Part shown: positions 14,884 through 22,957 of the stretch, piece by piece | Numbering within the stretch: position 1 is the first letter of the stretch | Layout: each line of letters starts with the position of its first letter | Source: JAKACA01 sp050008715 | Lineage (GTDB): Bacteria > Actinomycetota > Acidimicrobiia > Acidimicrobiales > Bog-793 | DNA: 30,304 nucleotides | NCBI GenBank assembly: GCA_050008715.1 | Contig: JBEKMC010000051.1 | Location: 1-30,304, forward strand | Direction of reading: 5' to 3' | The notes under the pieces: model-generated | Databases searched by the model: none | Seen by the model: the letters and a program-made list of their open reading frames with translations, nothing else | What the model was told of the DNA's origin: nothing | Position numbers and translations under genes: made by a program

Positions 14884-16149
14884 ATGCGTGCCGTGGCACG
14901 TGGCGAGGACCGTTACGAGGCGCTGGTCCTGCATTCGACGGACATCGCCGTGGTGTTCGACAGCGAGGGCACCATCCTCTACGTGACCCCCTCGATGGAG
15001 GCGATCTCCGGGTACCGTGCCGACGAGCTCGTCGGTACGCAGGGGTTCGACTTCGTGCATCCCGACGACCTCGAGGCCGACCTCGACGCCGTGACGACCG
15101 CAATCTCCGTCGGCGGATCCATCACGAGGGAATGGCGGCTGTGCCGTGGGGACGGCAGCTGGGTCTGGTACGAGTTCACGCTCACCGACCTCACGGAGGA
15201 GCCGGCGATCCGCGGCATCGTCGGTCACTTCCGGGACGTGTCGGCTCGCCACTCTGCAGACGACGCCCGGCACAAGAGCGAGATGTTGTTCCGCAAGACC
15301 GTCGAGCTCACGAGTGACGCCATCCTCGCCGTCGGTCCAGACGGGTGCATCACCGACTGGAACCCGGCCGCCACCGAGCTGTTCGGGTGGTCGGCCGAGG
15401 ACGCCCTCGGGCGCGACGTCGCCAACCTGCTCGTGCCGCCCGAGGAGCGCACTCTCTATCTGGAGCGCTTCCGCCGCACCATCGACGAGGAGCTCCCGGA
15501 CCTGCTGGAGCGCCCGTTCGAGATGATGGGAATGGCGCGCGACGGGCGGTGCTTCGCCGTCGAGGTGACGGTCGTGCAGTTCGAGCTCGGAGGCAGATCC
15601 CAGCTGCAGGCGCTCGTGCGGGACATCGACGCTCGCAAACAGACCGAGGCTCGGCTCGCCGGCCGCGGTTTCACCGACCCGCTCACGAAGCTCCCCAACC
15701 GCGCCCTGTTGCACGACCGACTGACGCTCGCCCTTTCGAGAATGGCTCGCCGCCCGACGAAGGTCTCGGTCATGTTGCTCGCCGTCGAACCTGGCGCCGC
15801 CGACGAGGACGGCACGGTCGTCAAGGAGGACGAGCTCATCCTCGCGGTCGCTCGCCGCCTCTCGGTGGCCATTCGGGCGAGCGACACGGTCGCTCGTTAC
15901 GGTGACGACCAGTTCGTCATCGTCGCCGAGGATCTGAAGGACGCCGCCGCCGCCGAGCTCATCGCCACCCGGGTCATCGACACCGTGTCCGTGCCGTTGC
16001 CCTCTGAGGCTGGCGACATCCACCCCGTCCCGAGCATCGGCATCGCCTGGGCGGAGTCGAGCGGCACTGCCGCTGCGGACCTGTTACGGGACGCCTACGA
16101 CGCCATGGGCCGCGCCCGGGCGGCCGGCGGCCGCCGCTTCTCCCGCTGA
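14884..16149 (+). CDS. PAS-PAS-GGDEF protein with a degenerate GGDEF site
   Basis: 421 residues. PAS domain 1 spans about 10-120 (VVFDSEGTILYVTPSMEAIS, VHPDDLEAD, WRLCRGDGSWVWYEF, ending GIVGHFRDVSAR) and PAS 2 about 135-255 (ILAVGPDGCITDWNPAATEL, MARDGRCFAVEVTVVQFEL, ending VRDIDARKQTE). The GGDEF domain (about 265-421) opens normally with FTDPLTKLPNRALLHDRL, but the signature reads YGDDQF where cyclases have GG(D/E)EF, and the usual FKxINDxxGH segment is replaced by an unrelated stretch (EPGAADEDGT). Cyclase activity is therefore doubtful; a GTP- or signal-sensing, or purely structural, role is possible. No membrane segment, so a soluble sensor. The start is ATG 14884; an in-frame ATG at 14848 is less likely. 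Confidence 0.85.
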   Translation: MRAVARGEDRYEALVLHSTDIAVVFDSEGTILYVTPSMEAISGYRADELVGTQGFDFVHPDDLEADLDAVTTAISVGGSITREWRLCRGDGSWVWYEFTLTDLTEEPAIRGIVGHFRDVSARHSADDARHKSEMLFRKTVELTSDAILAVGPDGCITDWNPAATELFGWSAEDALGRDVANLLVPPEERTLYLERFRRTIDEELPDLLERPFEMMGMARDGRCFAVEVTVVQFELGGRSQLQALVRDIDARKQTEARLAGRGFTDPLTKLPNRALLHDRLTLALSRMARRPTKVSVMLLAVEPGAADEDGTVVKEDELILAVARRLSVAIRASDTVARYGDDQFVIVAEDLKDAAAAELIATRVIDTVSVPLPSEAGDIHPVPSIGIAWAESSGTAAADLLRDAYDAMGRARAAGGRRFSR

Positions 16150-16248
16150 GCCCATTGAGCCCACTGAGCCCACTGAGCTCACTGGGCTCGCCTGGGCTCG
16201 CTGGGCTCGCCTGGGCTCGCCTGGGCTCACTGGGCTCACCTGGGCTCG
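16147..16248. repeat. Array of 9-10-base repeats, left and right halves inverted
   Basis: About eleven copies: the left units read TGAGCCCAC and the right units TGGGCTCGC or TGGGCTCAC, which is the reverse complement of the left unit. It begins at the stop codon of the PAS-GGDEF gene and fills about half of the gap before the M48 peptidase gene. Units are far too short for a CRISPR. Confidence 0.85.
16166..16189 (+). terminator. Strong hairpin at the centre of the repeat array
   Basis: GAGCCCA-C-TGAGCTCA-C-TGGGCTC folds into an 11-pair hairpin with one C-C mismatch, 16 bases past the PAS-GGDEF stop. It is placed as a terminator would be, but lacks a T-run. Confidence 0.45.
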
Positions 16249-16332
16249 GGGCATTCTGCGTCGCTGCCTCGCGGCGCAGGTCCGTGTCGCCTGCGCTAGA
16301 CAGAGGAACGACCGACGACGAAGGAAGCCGCT

Positions 16333-17358
16333 ATGACCCAGATCGAGCCGGCCCTCAGGTATCCCGAGATCAGCGCTCAAGCCTTCGCTCACCCCGCTGA
16401 TCGGGCGGCGGCGGCGGCCCTGCACGCTGTTCCCATGCTCGACACGATCCTGAAGAAGCTCTCCGAGTTCCAATACGAGAACCACTACCGCCAGATGCTG
16501 CTCGGCAACGCGGTGCGCCTCGGCGACGATCAGATGCCGTCAGCCTGGGCGATACAGCGCCAATGCGCCAACACCTTCGACATCGAGCGTTGCCCGACCC
16601 TGTACGTGACCCAGCAACCGGTCGGCCAGGCGCTCACCATCGGGACGCACGAACCCGTCACGCTCGTCATGTCCGGGCTCATCGCCAGCTTCGAGGAGGA
16701 CGAGCTCCGCTCGGTCCTCGCTCACGAGATCGGGCACGTACTCGCAGACCATGTCGGCCTCACGACCGCCCTCCAGCTCACGCGAAGCGTCCTCACGGGA
16801 GTGCTGCGCGGTCAGTTCCTCGCCGGCCTCCCGGTGCGGGCGCTCTACTACGCCCTTCTCGAGTGGTCGCGCATGGCAGAGCTCACCGCCGACCGGGCGA
16901 GTGCCCTCATCACCGGCGACCCGCTCCTCCCCTGCCGCACCCTCATGCGCATGGCCGGCGGGCCCGTGAAGGATCTCAACCTCGACGCCTTCATCCGCCA
17001 GGCCACCGAGTACGCCGAGGAGCCGAATCCCCTCACTCGCTACAAGCGGTTCTGGAAGGAGATCAGCACGACCCATCCGTTCCCGGTCCGCCGCGTCCGC
17101 GAGCTCATCGGCTGGGTGGCGACGGGCGACTTCGATCGCATCCGCGGCGGCGTCTATGTGCGACGGGGCCAGGAGCCGCCGCCGTCGGAGGAATTCAACG
17201 CGGCGTTCGTCCACTACCGGCAGCGTTTCTCGTCGCTCGTGGAGCGGGCCGGCAACGGCGTCGCAACCGCCTTCGACAAGGTCTCGAGCTGGCTCGACGC
17301 CCGTGGCAACGGTGACGCCGGCGGCGGCGTCGACGAGGACGTCGACGCGGACAGCTGA
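16333..17358 (+). CDS. M48-family zinc metallopeptidase, no membrane anchor
   Basis: 341 residues. The zinc site HEIGH is at 131-135 (LAHEIGHVLADHVG) and the third ligand is Glu183 in ELTADRAS, the ExxAD pattern of M48 peptidases such as HtpX and Ste24. Unlike HtpX, it lacks the N-terminal transmembrane helices, so it is probably cytoplasmic or membrane-peripheral. The C-terminal third (TTHPFPVRRVRELIGWVATG) is typical of actinobacterial soluble M48 proteins. ATG 16333 is preceded by GAAGGAAG. It heads a tight plus-strand group with the SDR gene (5-base gap) and ligC. Substrates are unknown; family members clear misfolded or membrane-associated proteins. Confidence 0.88.
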   Translation: MTQIEPALRYPEISAQAFAHPADRAAAAALHAVPMLDTILKKLSEFQYENHYRQMLLGNAVRLGDDQMPSAWAIQRQCANTFDIERCPTLYVTQQPVGQALTIGTHEPVTLVMSGLIASFEEDELRSVLAHEIGHVLADHVGLTTALQLTRSVLTGVLRGQFLAGLPVRALYYALLEWSRMAELTADRASALITGDPLLPCRTLMRMAGGPVKDLNLDAFIRQATEYAEEPNPLTRYKRFWKEISTTHPFPVRRVRELIGWVATGDFDRIRGGVYVRRGQEPPPSEEFNAAFVHYRQRFSSLVERAGNGVATAFDKVSSWLDARGNGDAGGGVDEDVDADS

Positions 17359-17363
17359 CCGAA

Positions 17364-18134
17364 GTGACCGAAACGAGTCCTGCTGCAGCAGGCGCCTACG
17401 GGACCGCCGTCGTCACGGGCGCCTCGAGCGGCATCGGCGCCGCCACGGCCCGGGCGCTCGCCGGCGCCGGCTTTTCCGTCGTGCTCGGCGCCCGACGCCT
17501 GGACGCCATCGAGTCGCTCGCCGCCGAGCTCGGGCCGCCCACCCGAGCCCACGTGCTCGACGTCACCTCGCCCGCCTCGGTCTCGAGCTTCTGTGACGAG
17601 GTCCCCGAATGCCGCCTCCTCGTCAACAACGCCGGCGGCGCTCTCGGCCTCGACCCGATCGCGGACGCCGACGAGACGAAGTGGCAGCAGATGTTCGACT
17701 CGAACGTCCTCGGGACCCTGCGCATGACGAAGGCGCTCCTGCCCCTGCTCATCGCGTCGGGCAACGGTCACGTCGTCAACGTCGGGTCCGTCGCCGCCTT
17801 CGAGCCCTACGTGGGCGGCTCGGGCTACAACGCCGCCAAGGCGTCCGTTCGCGCCTTCAGCGACGTCCTGCGAATGGAGCTGCTCGGCAAACCCGTCCGC
17901 GTCAGCGAGATCGACCCCGGCATGGTGCAGACCGACTTCTCGCTCGTGCGCTTCGACGGCGACGCCGAGAAGGCCGCCGCCGTCTATCGAGGTGCGACGC
18001 CGCTCACGGCTGAGGACATCGCCGACTGCATCCGTTTCGTCGTCACACGGCCGAGCCACGTCGACATCGACCAGCTCGTCATCCGCCCCCGCGACCAGGC
18101 GCGAGTCCACCTCGTCCACCGCTCCCCGGCGTAG
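17364..18134 (+). CDS. Short-chain dehydrogenase/reductase (classical SDR)
   Basis: 256 residues with all classical SDR elements: TGASSGIG at 18-25 (cofactor binding), NNAG at 88-91, Asn114, and the catalytic Ser142, Tyr155 and Lys159 (YNAAK). ARR after the second strand suggests NADP(H) over NAD(H). The C-terminus ends RDQARVHLVHRS without the common substrate-specific features, and resembles the YdfG/serine-3-dehydrogenase-like group (VRVSEIDPGMVQTDFS is their hallmark). The substrate is not deducible. GTG 17364 lies 5 bases past the M48 stop, so translation is probably coupled, and ligC starts 9 bases past this stop. Confidence 0.92.
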   Translation: MTETSPAAAGAYGTAVVTGASSGIGAATARALAGAGFSVVLGARRLDAIESLAAELGPPTRAHVLDVTSPASVSSFCDEVPECRLLVNNAGGALGLDPIADADETKWQQMFDSNVLGTLRMTKALLPLLIASGNGHVVNVGSVAAFEPYVGGSGYNAAKASVRAFSDVLRMELLGKPVRVSEIDPGMVQTDFSLVRFDGDAEKAAAVYRGATPLTAEDIADCIRFVVTRPSHVDIDQLVIRPRDQARVHLVHRSPA

Positions 18135-18143
18135 CCTCCCCTG

Positions 18144-19217
18144 ATGGCACTCGTCGTTGCTCCCCCGGTCTCACCGATGCTCGCCAAGCTCGCCCGCGAG
18201 CTGCCCGTGGGTGAGCAATTGATGTACGAGCCGAAGTGGGATGGGTTTCGCTGCGTGGTGTTCCGCGACGGCGACTCCGTCGTCCTCGGCAGCCGCAACG
18301 AGCGCCCCCTCACGCGCTACTTCCCCGATGTCGTGAGTGCGATCCTCGCCAACGTCCCCGACGGTTGCGTCCTCGACGGCGAGATCGTCATCGCGGGCCC
18401 CGCCGGCCTCGATTTCGACGCACTCCTCAACCGCATCCACCCGGCTGACTCGCGTGTCCGCAAGCTGGCCGAGGAGACGCCGGCGTCCTTCGTCGCCTTC
18501 GACCTGCTGGCACTCGGGCCGGAGGATTACCGGTCACGCCCGCTCAGAGAGCGCCGTCGTGCCCTCGTCGACGCGCTCGGCGACGCCTCGGCGCCGGTGC
18601 ACGTCACGCCGGCGTCCGAGTCGGCGGAGGTTGCTCGCGACTGGTTCTCCCGTTTCGAGGGGGCGGGGCTCGACGGCGTCATCGCCAAGCGCCTCGACGG
18701 CGCCTACCAGGAGGGTCAGCGAGGCTGGACGAAGGTGAAGCACGAGCGCACGGCCGACTGCGTCGTCGGCGCGTTCCGCTGGCACAAGTCCGGCGGCAAG
18801 GTGGGGTCGCTCCTGCTCGGCCTCTACGACGATTCCGGCGTGCTCCATCACGTCGGAGTGACGTCCTCGTTCACCGATGCCAGGCGCCTTGAGCTCGTGG
18901 ACGAGCTGGCGCCTTACCGGCTCGAGTCGATGGAAGGCCACCCCTGGTCGTGGGGCCATGCGGCCGACGAGCCGGACGGGCGCCGCGTGCCGGGCACCCA
19001 GAGTCGCTGGAACGCCGGGCGCGACCTCTCGTTCGAGCCGCTCCGAATCGAGCTCACCTGCGAGGTCGGCTACGACCACCTGCAGGGTGACCGCTTTCGC
19101 CATGCGACGACGTTCCATCGGTGGCGCCCGGATCGCACGCCCGAGTCATGTCGCTACGACCAACTCGAGACGGCTGTGCCCGAGGAGCTTGACGCCGTCT
19201 TCGCCGCCGGGACCTGA
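18144..19217 (+). CDS. ligC: ATP-dependent DNA ligase, LigC type
   Basis: 357 residues, the size of mycobacterial LigC. The nucleotidyltransferase motif is EPKWDGFR, with Lys31 forming the AMP adduct. Further motifs are SRNERPLTRYF, VLDGEIVI, FVAFDLLAL, GLDGVIAKRLDG and GWTKVKHERTADCVV (motif V lysines), followed by an OB-fold domain with LLLGLYDDSGVLHHVGVTSS. LigC seals nicks and functions in repair in mycobacteria, and is dispensable alongside the NAD-dependent LigA. No Ku or LigD-type polymerase gene is in this window, so a link to non-homologous end joining is not shown. It is last in the M48-SDR-ligC group and is followed by the second palindrome copy. Confidence 0.93.
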   Translation: MALVVAPPVSPMLAKLARELPVGEQLMYEPKWDGFRCVVFRDGDSVVLGSRNERPLTRYFPDVVSAILANVPDGCVLDGEIVIAGPAGLDFDALLNRIHPADSRVRKLAEETPASFVAFDLLALGPEDYRSRPLRERRRALVDALGDASAPVHVTPASESAEVARDWFSRFEGAGLDGVIAKRLDGAYQEGQRGWTKVKHERTADCVVGAFRWHKSGGKVGSLLLGLYDDSGVLHHVGVTSSFTDARRLELVDELAPYRLESMEGHPWSWGHAADEPDGRRVPGTQSRWNAGRDLSFEPLRIELTCEVGYDHLQGDRFRHATTFHRWRPDRTPESCRYDQLETAVPEELDAVFAAGT

Positions 19218-19222
19218 CGACC

Positions 19223-19264
19223 TGGCTGTGGTTTCGGGTCGGATCCGGCCCAAAACCACAGCCA
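19223..19264. repeat. Imperfect 42-base palindrome, copy 2 of a dispersed element
   Basis: The left arm begins TGGCTGTGGTTTCGGGTCG, 19 bases identical to copy 1 at 10943-10961. The right arm differs from copy 1 at three positions. One change is compensatory with the left arm (centre GGATCC in place of GTATAC); the others leave one G-T and one C-A mismatch. It again lies between convergent genes, just 6 bases after the ligC stop. Confidence 0.85.
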
Positions 19265-19287
19265 CTTCGAGCCGGCCACCCATCGGG

Positions 19288-19620
19288 CTAGCCCTGTTGT
19301 GCGGCCCCCGCCCAACTCGCGTGAATGCGCCGGGCCGTGCGCCACTCGACGTAGAAGGCCAGGAACGGAAGAAACCCCGCACACACCACCGCCACCAGCT
19401 GCCCGGCCGAGAAGCGTGCCCGGCGCGCCAGGTCGGCGGCGCTCAGCAGGTAGACGATGTAGAGCAGCCCGTGCACGACCGAGACGATGTTCGCCATGGT
19501 GGGCTTGTGCCCGACGTACTGGACCGGCATGGCGACGCCGACGAGCACGAGCAGCATGACGCCGACGACGATCGACATGACCTGGTACCGCCGGAGCGAT
19601 CGCTCGAGCTCAGGGGGCAT
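19288..19620 (-). CDS. DUF3817 integral membrane protein
   Basis: 110 residues with three hydrophobic segments. The order RRYQVMSIVVGVMLLVLVGV, a short loop with PVQYVGHKPTMANIVSVVHG, LLYIVYLLSAADLARRARF and VVCAGFLPFLAFYVEWRTAR matches the DUF3817 pattern, whose hallmark is an early helix followed by a HG(x)LY(I/V)xY block. Function of the family is unknown. It starts with ATG 19620, only 6 bases after the stop of the membrane protein upstream, so the two are cotranscribed. Confidence 0.8.
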   Translation of the reverse strand: MPPELERSLRRYQVMSIVVGVMLLVLVGVAMPVQYVGHKPTMANIVSVVHGLLYIVYLLSAADLARRARFSAGQLVAVVCAGFLPFLAFYVEWRTARRIHASWAGAAQQG

Positions 19621-19626
19621 GGACCA

Positions 19627-20049
19627 TCAGCGCTTCCGCTGCCCCGCGTGCAGGCTGGCGAGGTATCGGTTGTAAGCCGCCAGCTCGGGATCGGCCTCGT
19701 CGTACGGGTCCCAGTCGAGGGGTGGACCCGCAGCAGCAGCAGCCGGAGCCGGAGCCGGCGCCACCGCATCGGGCGGCGCCGCGCTGGAATCCGCCTGCTC
19801 GTGGGAGGCGCCGGTCTCACCTGCCGGCGAGGCGGTGTGCTCGGCCATCTCCTCATGGACGAGCTTCCACCACATCCACGTCACGTAGGCGGCGAAGAAC
19901 GGCCACTCGAAGGTATAGGCCCAGCTCAACACGTTGCCGTGCAGGGCACGGCTCAGCTGCCACAGGCCAAGGGTGATGAACAGTGGCACCGCCACCATCA
20001 GGCACACGTGCAGCGTGATCGCCCGGCGCGACCACCAGCCGCTCTTCAT
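19627..20049 (-). CDS. Small membrane protein with Ala/Pro-rich linker, unknown function
   Basis: 140 residues. Two hydrophobic helices (about 11-33 and 40-62) hold RRAITLHVCLMVAVPLFITL followed by GLWQLSRALHGN, which recalls the N-terminal membrane segment of SURF1 (cytochrome oxidase assembly) proteins, but no SURF1 soluble domain follows. Instead there is an acidic/Ala-Pro-rich stretch and a conserved-looking tail DPELAAYNRYLASLHAGQRK. Proteins with such a tail occur beside DUF3817 genes in actinobacteria, from memory and unchecked. It starts at ATG 20049, 29 bases after gcvPB, and probably ends the long minus-strand transcript together with the DUF3817 gene. Confidence 0.7.
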   Translation of the reverse strand: MKSGWWSRRAITLHVCLMVAVPLFITLGLWQLSRALHGNVLSWAYTFEWPFFAAYVTWMWWKLVHEEMAEHTASPAGETGASHEQADSSAAPPDAVAPAPAPAAAAAGPPLDWDPYDEADPELAAYNRYLASLHAGQRKR

Positions 20050-20078
20050 GTCAACAGGCTATGCCGGCTTCGGGACGG

Positions 20079-21602
20079 TCAGCCCGCAGGCTCGGCGGTG
20101 TGCTGGTCGTAGGTGGCGATGAGATGACGGGCCGCCCGGGCTTCGTCGACACGCCCGACCGGGCTCGTCCTCGGCGCCGCTTTCGCCTCGTCTGCGTTGC
20201 CGGCGGCGCGCGCCTCGTTGGCGATGAACTCGAGCGCGTCGGCAAGGGCGGCAAGGGTCTGCGGGCTCTCCGTCTCCGTCGGCTCGATCATGAGCGCCTC
20301 GTGCACGATGAGCGGGAAGTACACAGTCGGTGCGTGGAAGCCGAGCTCGAGAAGGTGCTTGGCGACGTCGAGCGCCCGGAGTCCAGTCTCGGACTCGAGT
20401 GCTTCCGCCGACAGGACGCACTCGTGCATGACCGGCCGGTCGAAGGGCACCTCGTAGATTCCCTGCAGGCGCCGCTTCACCCAGTTGGCATTGAGCACGG
20501 CGACTTCGGCGACGTTGCGTAAGCCGTCGGCACCATTGAGGCGCAGGTACGCCCATGCCCGCAGGAGCACGAGGGCATTGCCGTGCCAGGAATGCAGGCG
20601 GCCGATCGAACGAGGCGGCGTGTAGTAGCCGAAGCTGCCGTTGGCCAACCGGGCAGGCTTTGGACCGGGCAGGAACTCCGTCAACTGCTCGGTCACAGCC
20701 ACCGGGCCGGCGCCTGGGCCTCCGCCACCGTGCGGCGTCGCGAACGTCTTGTGCACGTTCAGGTGGACGATATCGAAACCCATGTCGCCCGGTCGCACGA
20801 TCCCCAAGATGGCGTTCAGGTTGGCGCCGTCGTAGTACATGAGCCCACCGACGTCGTGCACTGCGGCGGCGACCTCGACGATGTTCTCCTCGAACAGACC
20901 GAGCGTGTTCGGGTTCGTGAGCATCATGCCGGCGACGCTCGTGTCGAGCACCTCGCGCAGATTGTCGAGATCGACGCCACCCCGCTCGTTCGTGCCGACG
21001 GTCACGACCTCGTAGCCGGAGAGGGCTACAGACGCCGGGTTGGTCCCGTGGGCCGAGTCAGGGATGATCACCTTGTTGCGGTGCTCCCCGTGGGCGTCGT
21101 GGAAGGCGTGCATCAGCAGGAGGCCGGTGAGCTCGCCGGCGGCTCCGGCGGCCGGTTGCAGCGTCGCCTCCGCCATGCCCGTGATCGCGCAGAGTCCCTC
21201 CTCGAGCTCCACGAGGAGCTCGAGCCAGCCCTGGATGATCGACGGCGGCGAACCCGGATGAACGTCGGCGAAGCCCGGCATGGCCGCGGCGACGTCGCAG
21301 GACTTGGGGTTGTACTTCATCGTGCAGGATCCGAGCGGATAGGCGCCGAGATCGACGGAGTACTGGCGGTGTGTGAGGCGCGTGAAGTGGGCTACGAGAT
21401 CCCGCTCGGCCACGTCCGGCAGCTGGACCTGCTCGGTCGCCCGGAAGCGCTCGGGCACGAGCTCGGACAGCGACCACTCGGGCAAGTCGTTCGTGCGGAA
21501 CGAAGCGGACACACGACCCGGCTCCGACAGCTCGAAGAGCGTCGGCTCGGTCCCCCGACCCATGAGCGGAGCGCTCGAGGCGCGACCACCGGGGGCGATC
21601 AT
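20079..21602 (-). CDS. gcvPB: Glycine dehydrogenase (decarboxylating) subunit 2, GcvPB
   Basis: 507 residues, as expected for the PLP-binding half of a split P-protein. Lys285 in NVHKTFATPHGGGGPG is the Schiff-base lysine; ahead of it are SCTMKYNPK, IIPDSAHGTNPAS, LTNPNTLGLFE and YYDGANLNAI. The enzyme decarboxylates glycine and passes the aminomethyl group to lipoyl-GcvH. ATG 21602 overlaps the stop of gcvPA by ATGA, so the subunits should be made in equal amounts. A longer frame upstream of this start is antisense shadow to gcvPA. M. tuberculosis has one fused GcvB chain at the equivalent locus, so the split form is a difference from that relative. The C-terminus carries an extra Ala-rich tail beyond the conserved EALMIEPTE segment. 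Confidence 0.95.
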   Translation of the reverse strand: MIAPGGRASSAPLMGRGTEPTLFELSEPGRVSASFRTNDLPEWSLSELVPERFRATEQVQLPDVAERDLVAHFTRLTHRQYSVDLGAYPLGSCTMKYNPKSCDVAAAMPGFADVHPGSPPSIIQGWLELLVELEEGLCAITGMAEATLQPAAGAAGELTGLLLMHAFHDAHGEHRNKVIIPDSAHGTNPASVALSGYEVVTVGTNERGGVDLDNLREVLDTSVAGMMLTNPNTLGLFEENIVEVAAAVHDVGGLMYYDGANLNAILGIVRPGDMGFDIVHLNVHKTFATPHGGGGPGAGPVAVTEQLTEFLPGPKPARLANGSFGYYTPPRSIGRLHSWHGNALVLLRAWAYLRLNGADGLRNVAEVAVLNANWVKRRLQGIYEVPFDRPVMHECVLSAEALESETGLRALDVAKHLLELGFHAPTVYFPLIVHEALMIEPTETESPQTLAALADALEFIANEARAAGNADEAKAAPRTSPVGRVDEARAARHLIATYDQHTAEPAG

Positions 21603-22957
21603 CGCACGGCCTTGTCGAATGCGGCCACGAAGGAGTCGATCTCGGCCTTCGTTCGCCGTTCCGTCGTGGCCACGAGCAACGAGCCCGCGTACTTCGTCCC
21701 CACGAAACCTTCCTCTACCACCGTCCCGGCCAAGAAACCCTCCTCCAGCAACCGCTCGATCAACACTGCCGGATCGACAGGTGTACGGACGGCGAACTCC
21801 CGCAGCACGGGTGCCTCCGCCGCCGGCTCGACGCCGTCGAGCGCGAGCAGTGCCACACGGCAGTAGCGGGCGGCCCGGGCCGAGCGCAGCGCCACCTCGA
21901 CGAGGCCGGCTGTGCCCAGCCACCCCATTTGAATGGCGGCCGTCACCGCCATGAGCGTCTGGTTCGTGCAGACGTTCGACGAGGCTCGCTCACGCCGGAT
22001 GTCCTGCTCACGCGTGCGCAAGGTCGTGACGTAGGCAGTACGTCCTTCAACGTCCACCGTCTCGCCGACGAGCCGGCCGGGCAGGCGGCGGACGTCTGCG
22101 AGCCGGCAGGCGAACAGCCCGAGATACGGGCCGCCGAAGCTCAGACGCGTGCCGAACGCTTGGCCTTCGCCGACGACGATGTCGGCACCGAGCGAGCCGG
22201 GGGTCTTGAGGACGCCGGCGGCGATCGGGTCGAAACAGACGACGAGCCGGGCGCCGAGGCGGTCCGCCGTGTCGCGGGCAGCGGTGAGGTCCTCCAAGCA
22301 GCCGAGGTAGTTCGGTGTTGCGACGACGACCGCGCCGACGCGGTCGGCCGTAGCTGCACTGGCGTGCTCCCAGTCGGTGACACCGTCGAGCAACGGGACA
22401 CGAGCGATCTCATGGCCCGGGCCGCGAGAGAACGTCTGCAGCTGTGCGCGCCAGCGCGGGTTGACGCCGTCGGAGCACAGCACGCTCGAGTGGCCGGTCT
22501 CGACGACCGCCATGTTGACGCCTTCAACGAGGGCGGCGGCGCCGTCGTAGAGCGAGGCGTTGGCGATCTCCAGGCCGGCCAGGCGGGCGACCATCGTCTG
22601 GTACTCGAAGAGTGCCTGCAATATGCCCTGGGCGACTTCCGGCTGATACGGCGTGTAGGCGGTCACGAACTCCGATCGCGACGCCAGGGCGCCCACGACG
22701 GCGGGGATCTCGTGGTCGTAGGCGCCGGCACCCGCGAAGCAGACGAGCTGCCGGCTGGCGGGGCGGTTGCGGGCCGCCAAGTCCTCCAGGCGGTCGCGCA
22801 GGTCGGCCTCGCTCCAGTGGTCCGGCAAGTCGAGCCCGCCGGCGAGGCGGATGGCTGCCGGTACGACGGCAAAGAGGTCGTCGAGGCTGGACAGGCCGAG
22901 AAAGCCGAGCATCTCGGCGATCTCCCCATCGGTGTGGGGAACGAACGGGGCGGTCAT
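21599..22957 (-). CDS. gcvPA: Glycine dehydrogenase (decarboxylating) subunit 1, GcvPA
   Basis: 452 residues, the usual length for the N-terminal half of the P-protein. Diagnostic stretches are FVPHTDGEIAEMLGFLG near the start, FAGAGAYDHEIPAVVGALAS, FVTAYTPYQPEVAQGILQAL, LFEYQTMVARLAGLEIANAS and LYDGAAALVEGVNMA, plus GEGQAFGTRLSFGGPYLGLF and SSNVCTNQTLMAVTA. This subunit has the aminotransferase-like fold but not the PLP lysine; it forms the active enzyme with GcvPB. The start ATG 22957 overlaps the gcvT stop by ATGA and the stop overlaps the gcvPB start by ATGA, giving one tightly coupled gcvT-gcvPA-gcvPB unit. Confidence 0.95.
   Translation of the reverse strand: MTAPFVPHTDGEIAEMLGFLGLSSLDDLFAVVPAAIRLAGGLDLPDHWSEADLRDRLEDLAARNRPASRQLVCFAGAGAYDHEIPAVVGALASRSEFVTAYTPYQPEVAQGILQALFEYQTMVARLAGLEIANASLYDGAAALVEGVNMAVVETGHSSVLCSDGVNPRWRAQLQTFSRGPGHEIARVPLLDGVTDWEHASAATADRVGAVVVATPNYLGCLEDLTAARDTADRLGARLVVCFDPIAAGVLKTPGSLGADIVVGEGQAFGTRLSFGGPYLGLFACRLADVRRLPGRLVGETVDVEGRTAYVTTLRTREQDIRRERASSNVCTNQTLMAVTAAIQMGWLGTAGLVEVALRSARAARYCRVALLALDGVEPAAEAPVLREFAVRTPVDPAVLIERLLEEGFLAGTVVEEGFVGTKYAGSLLVATTERRTKAEIDSFVAAFDKAVR

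Noticed and set aside
13393..16023. One 876-codon minus-strand open frame apparently fusing PhyH with a long upstream protein
   Set aside because: Only the last 282 codons look like protein; the upstream part runs through and antisense to the MOSC and PAS-GGDEF genes and is low-complexity Arg/Gly/Glu-rich shadow.
16147..16248. Possible CRISPR array
   Set aside because: Units are 9-10 bases and directly abutting, with no spacers and no cas genes nearby.
18144..19217. LigC as part of a non-homologous end-joining locus
   Set aside because: No Ku, polymerase or nuclease domain is present in or next to the gene; neighbours are an M48 peptidase and an SDR.
19627..20049. SURF1 cytochrome oxidase assembly protein
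   Set aside because: The first membrane segment is SURF1-like, but the protein is too short and lacks the soluble domain and its conserved residues.
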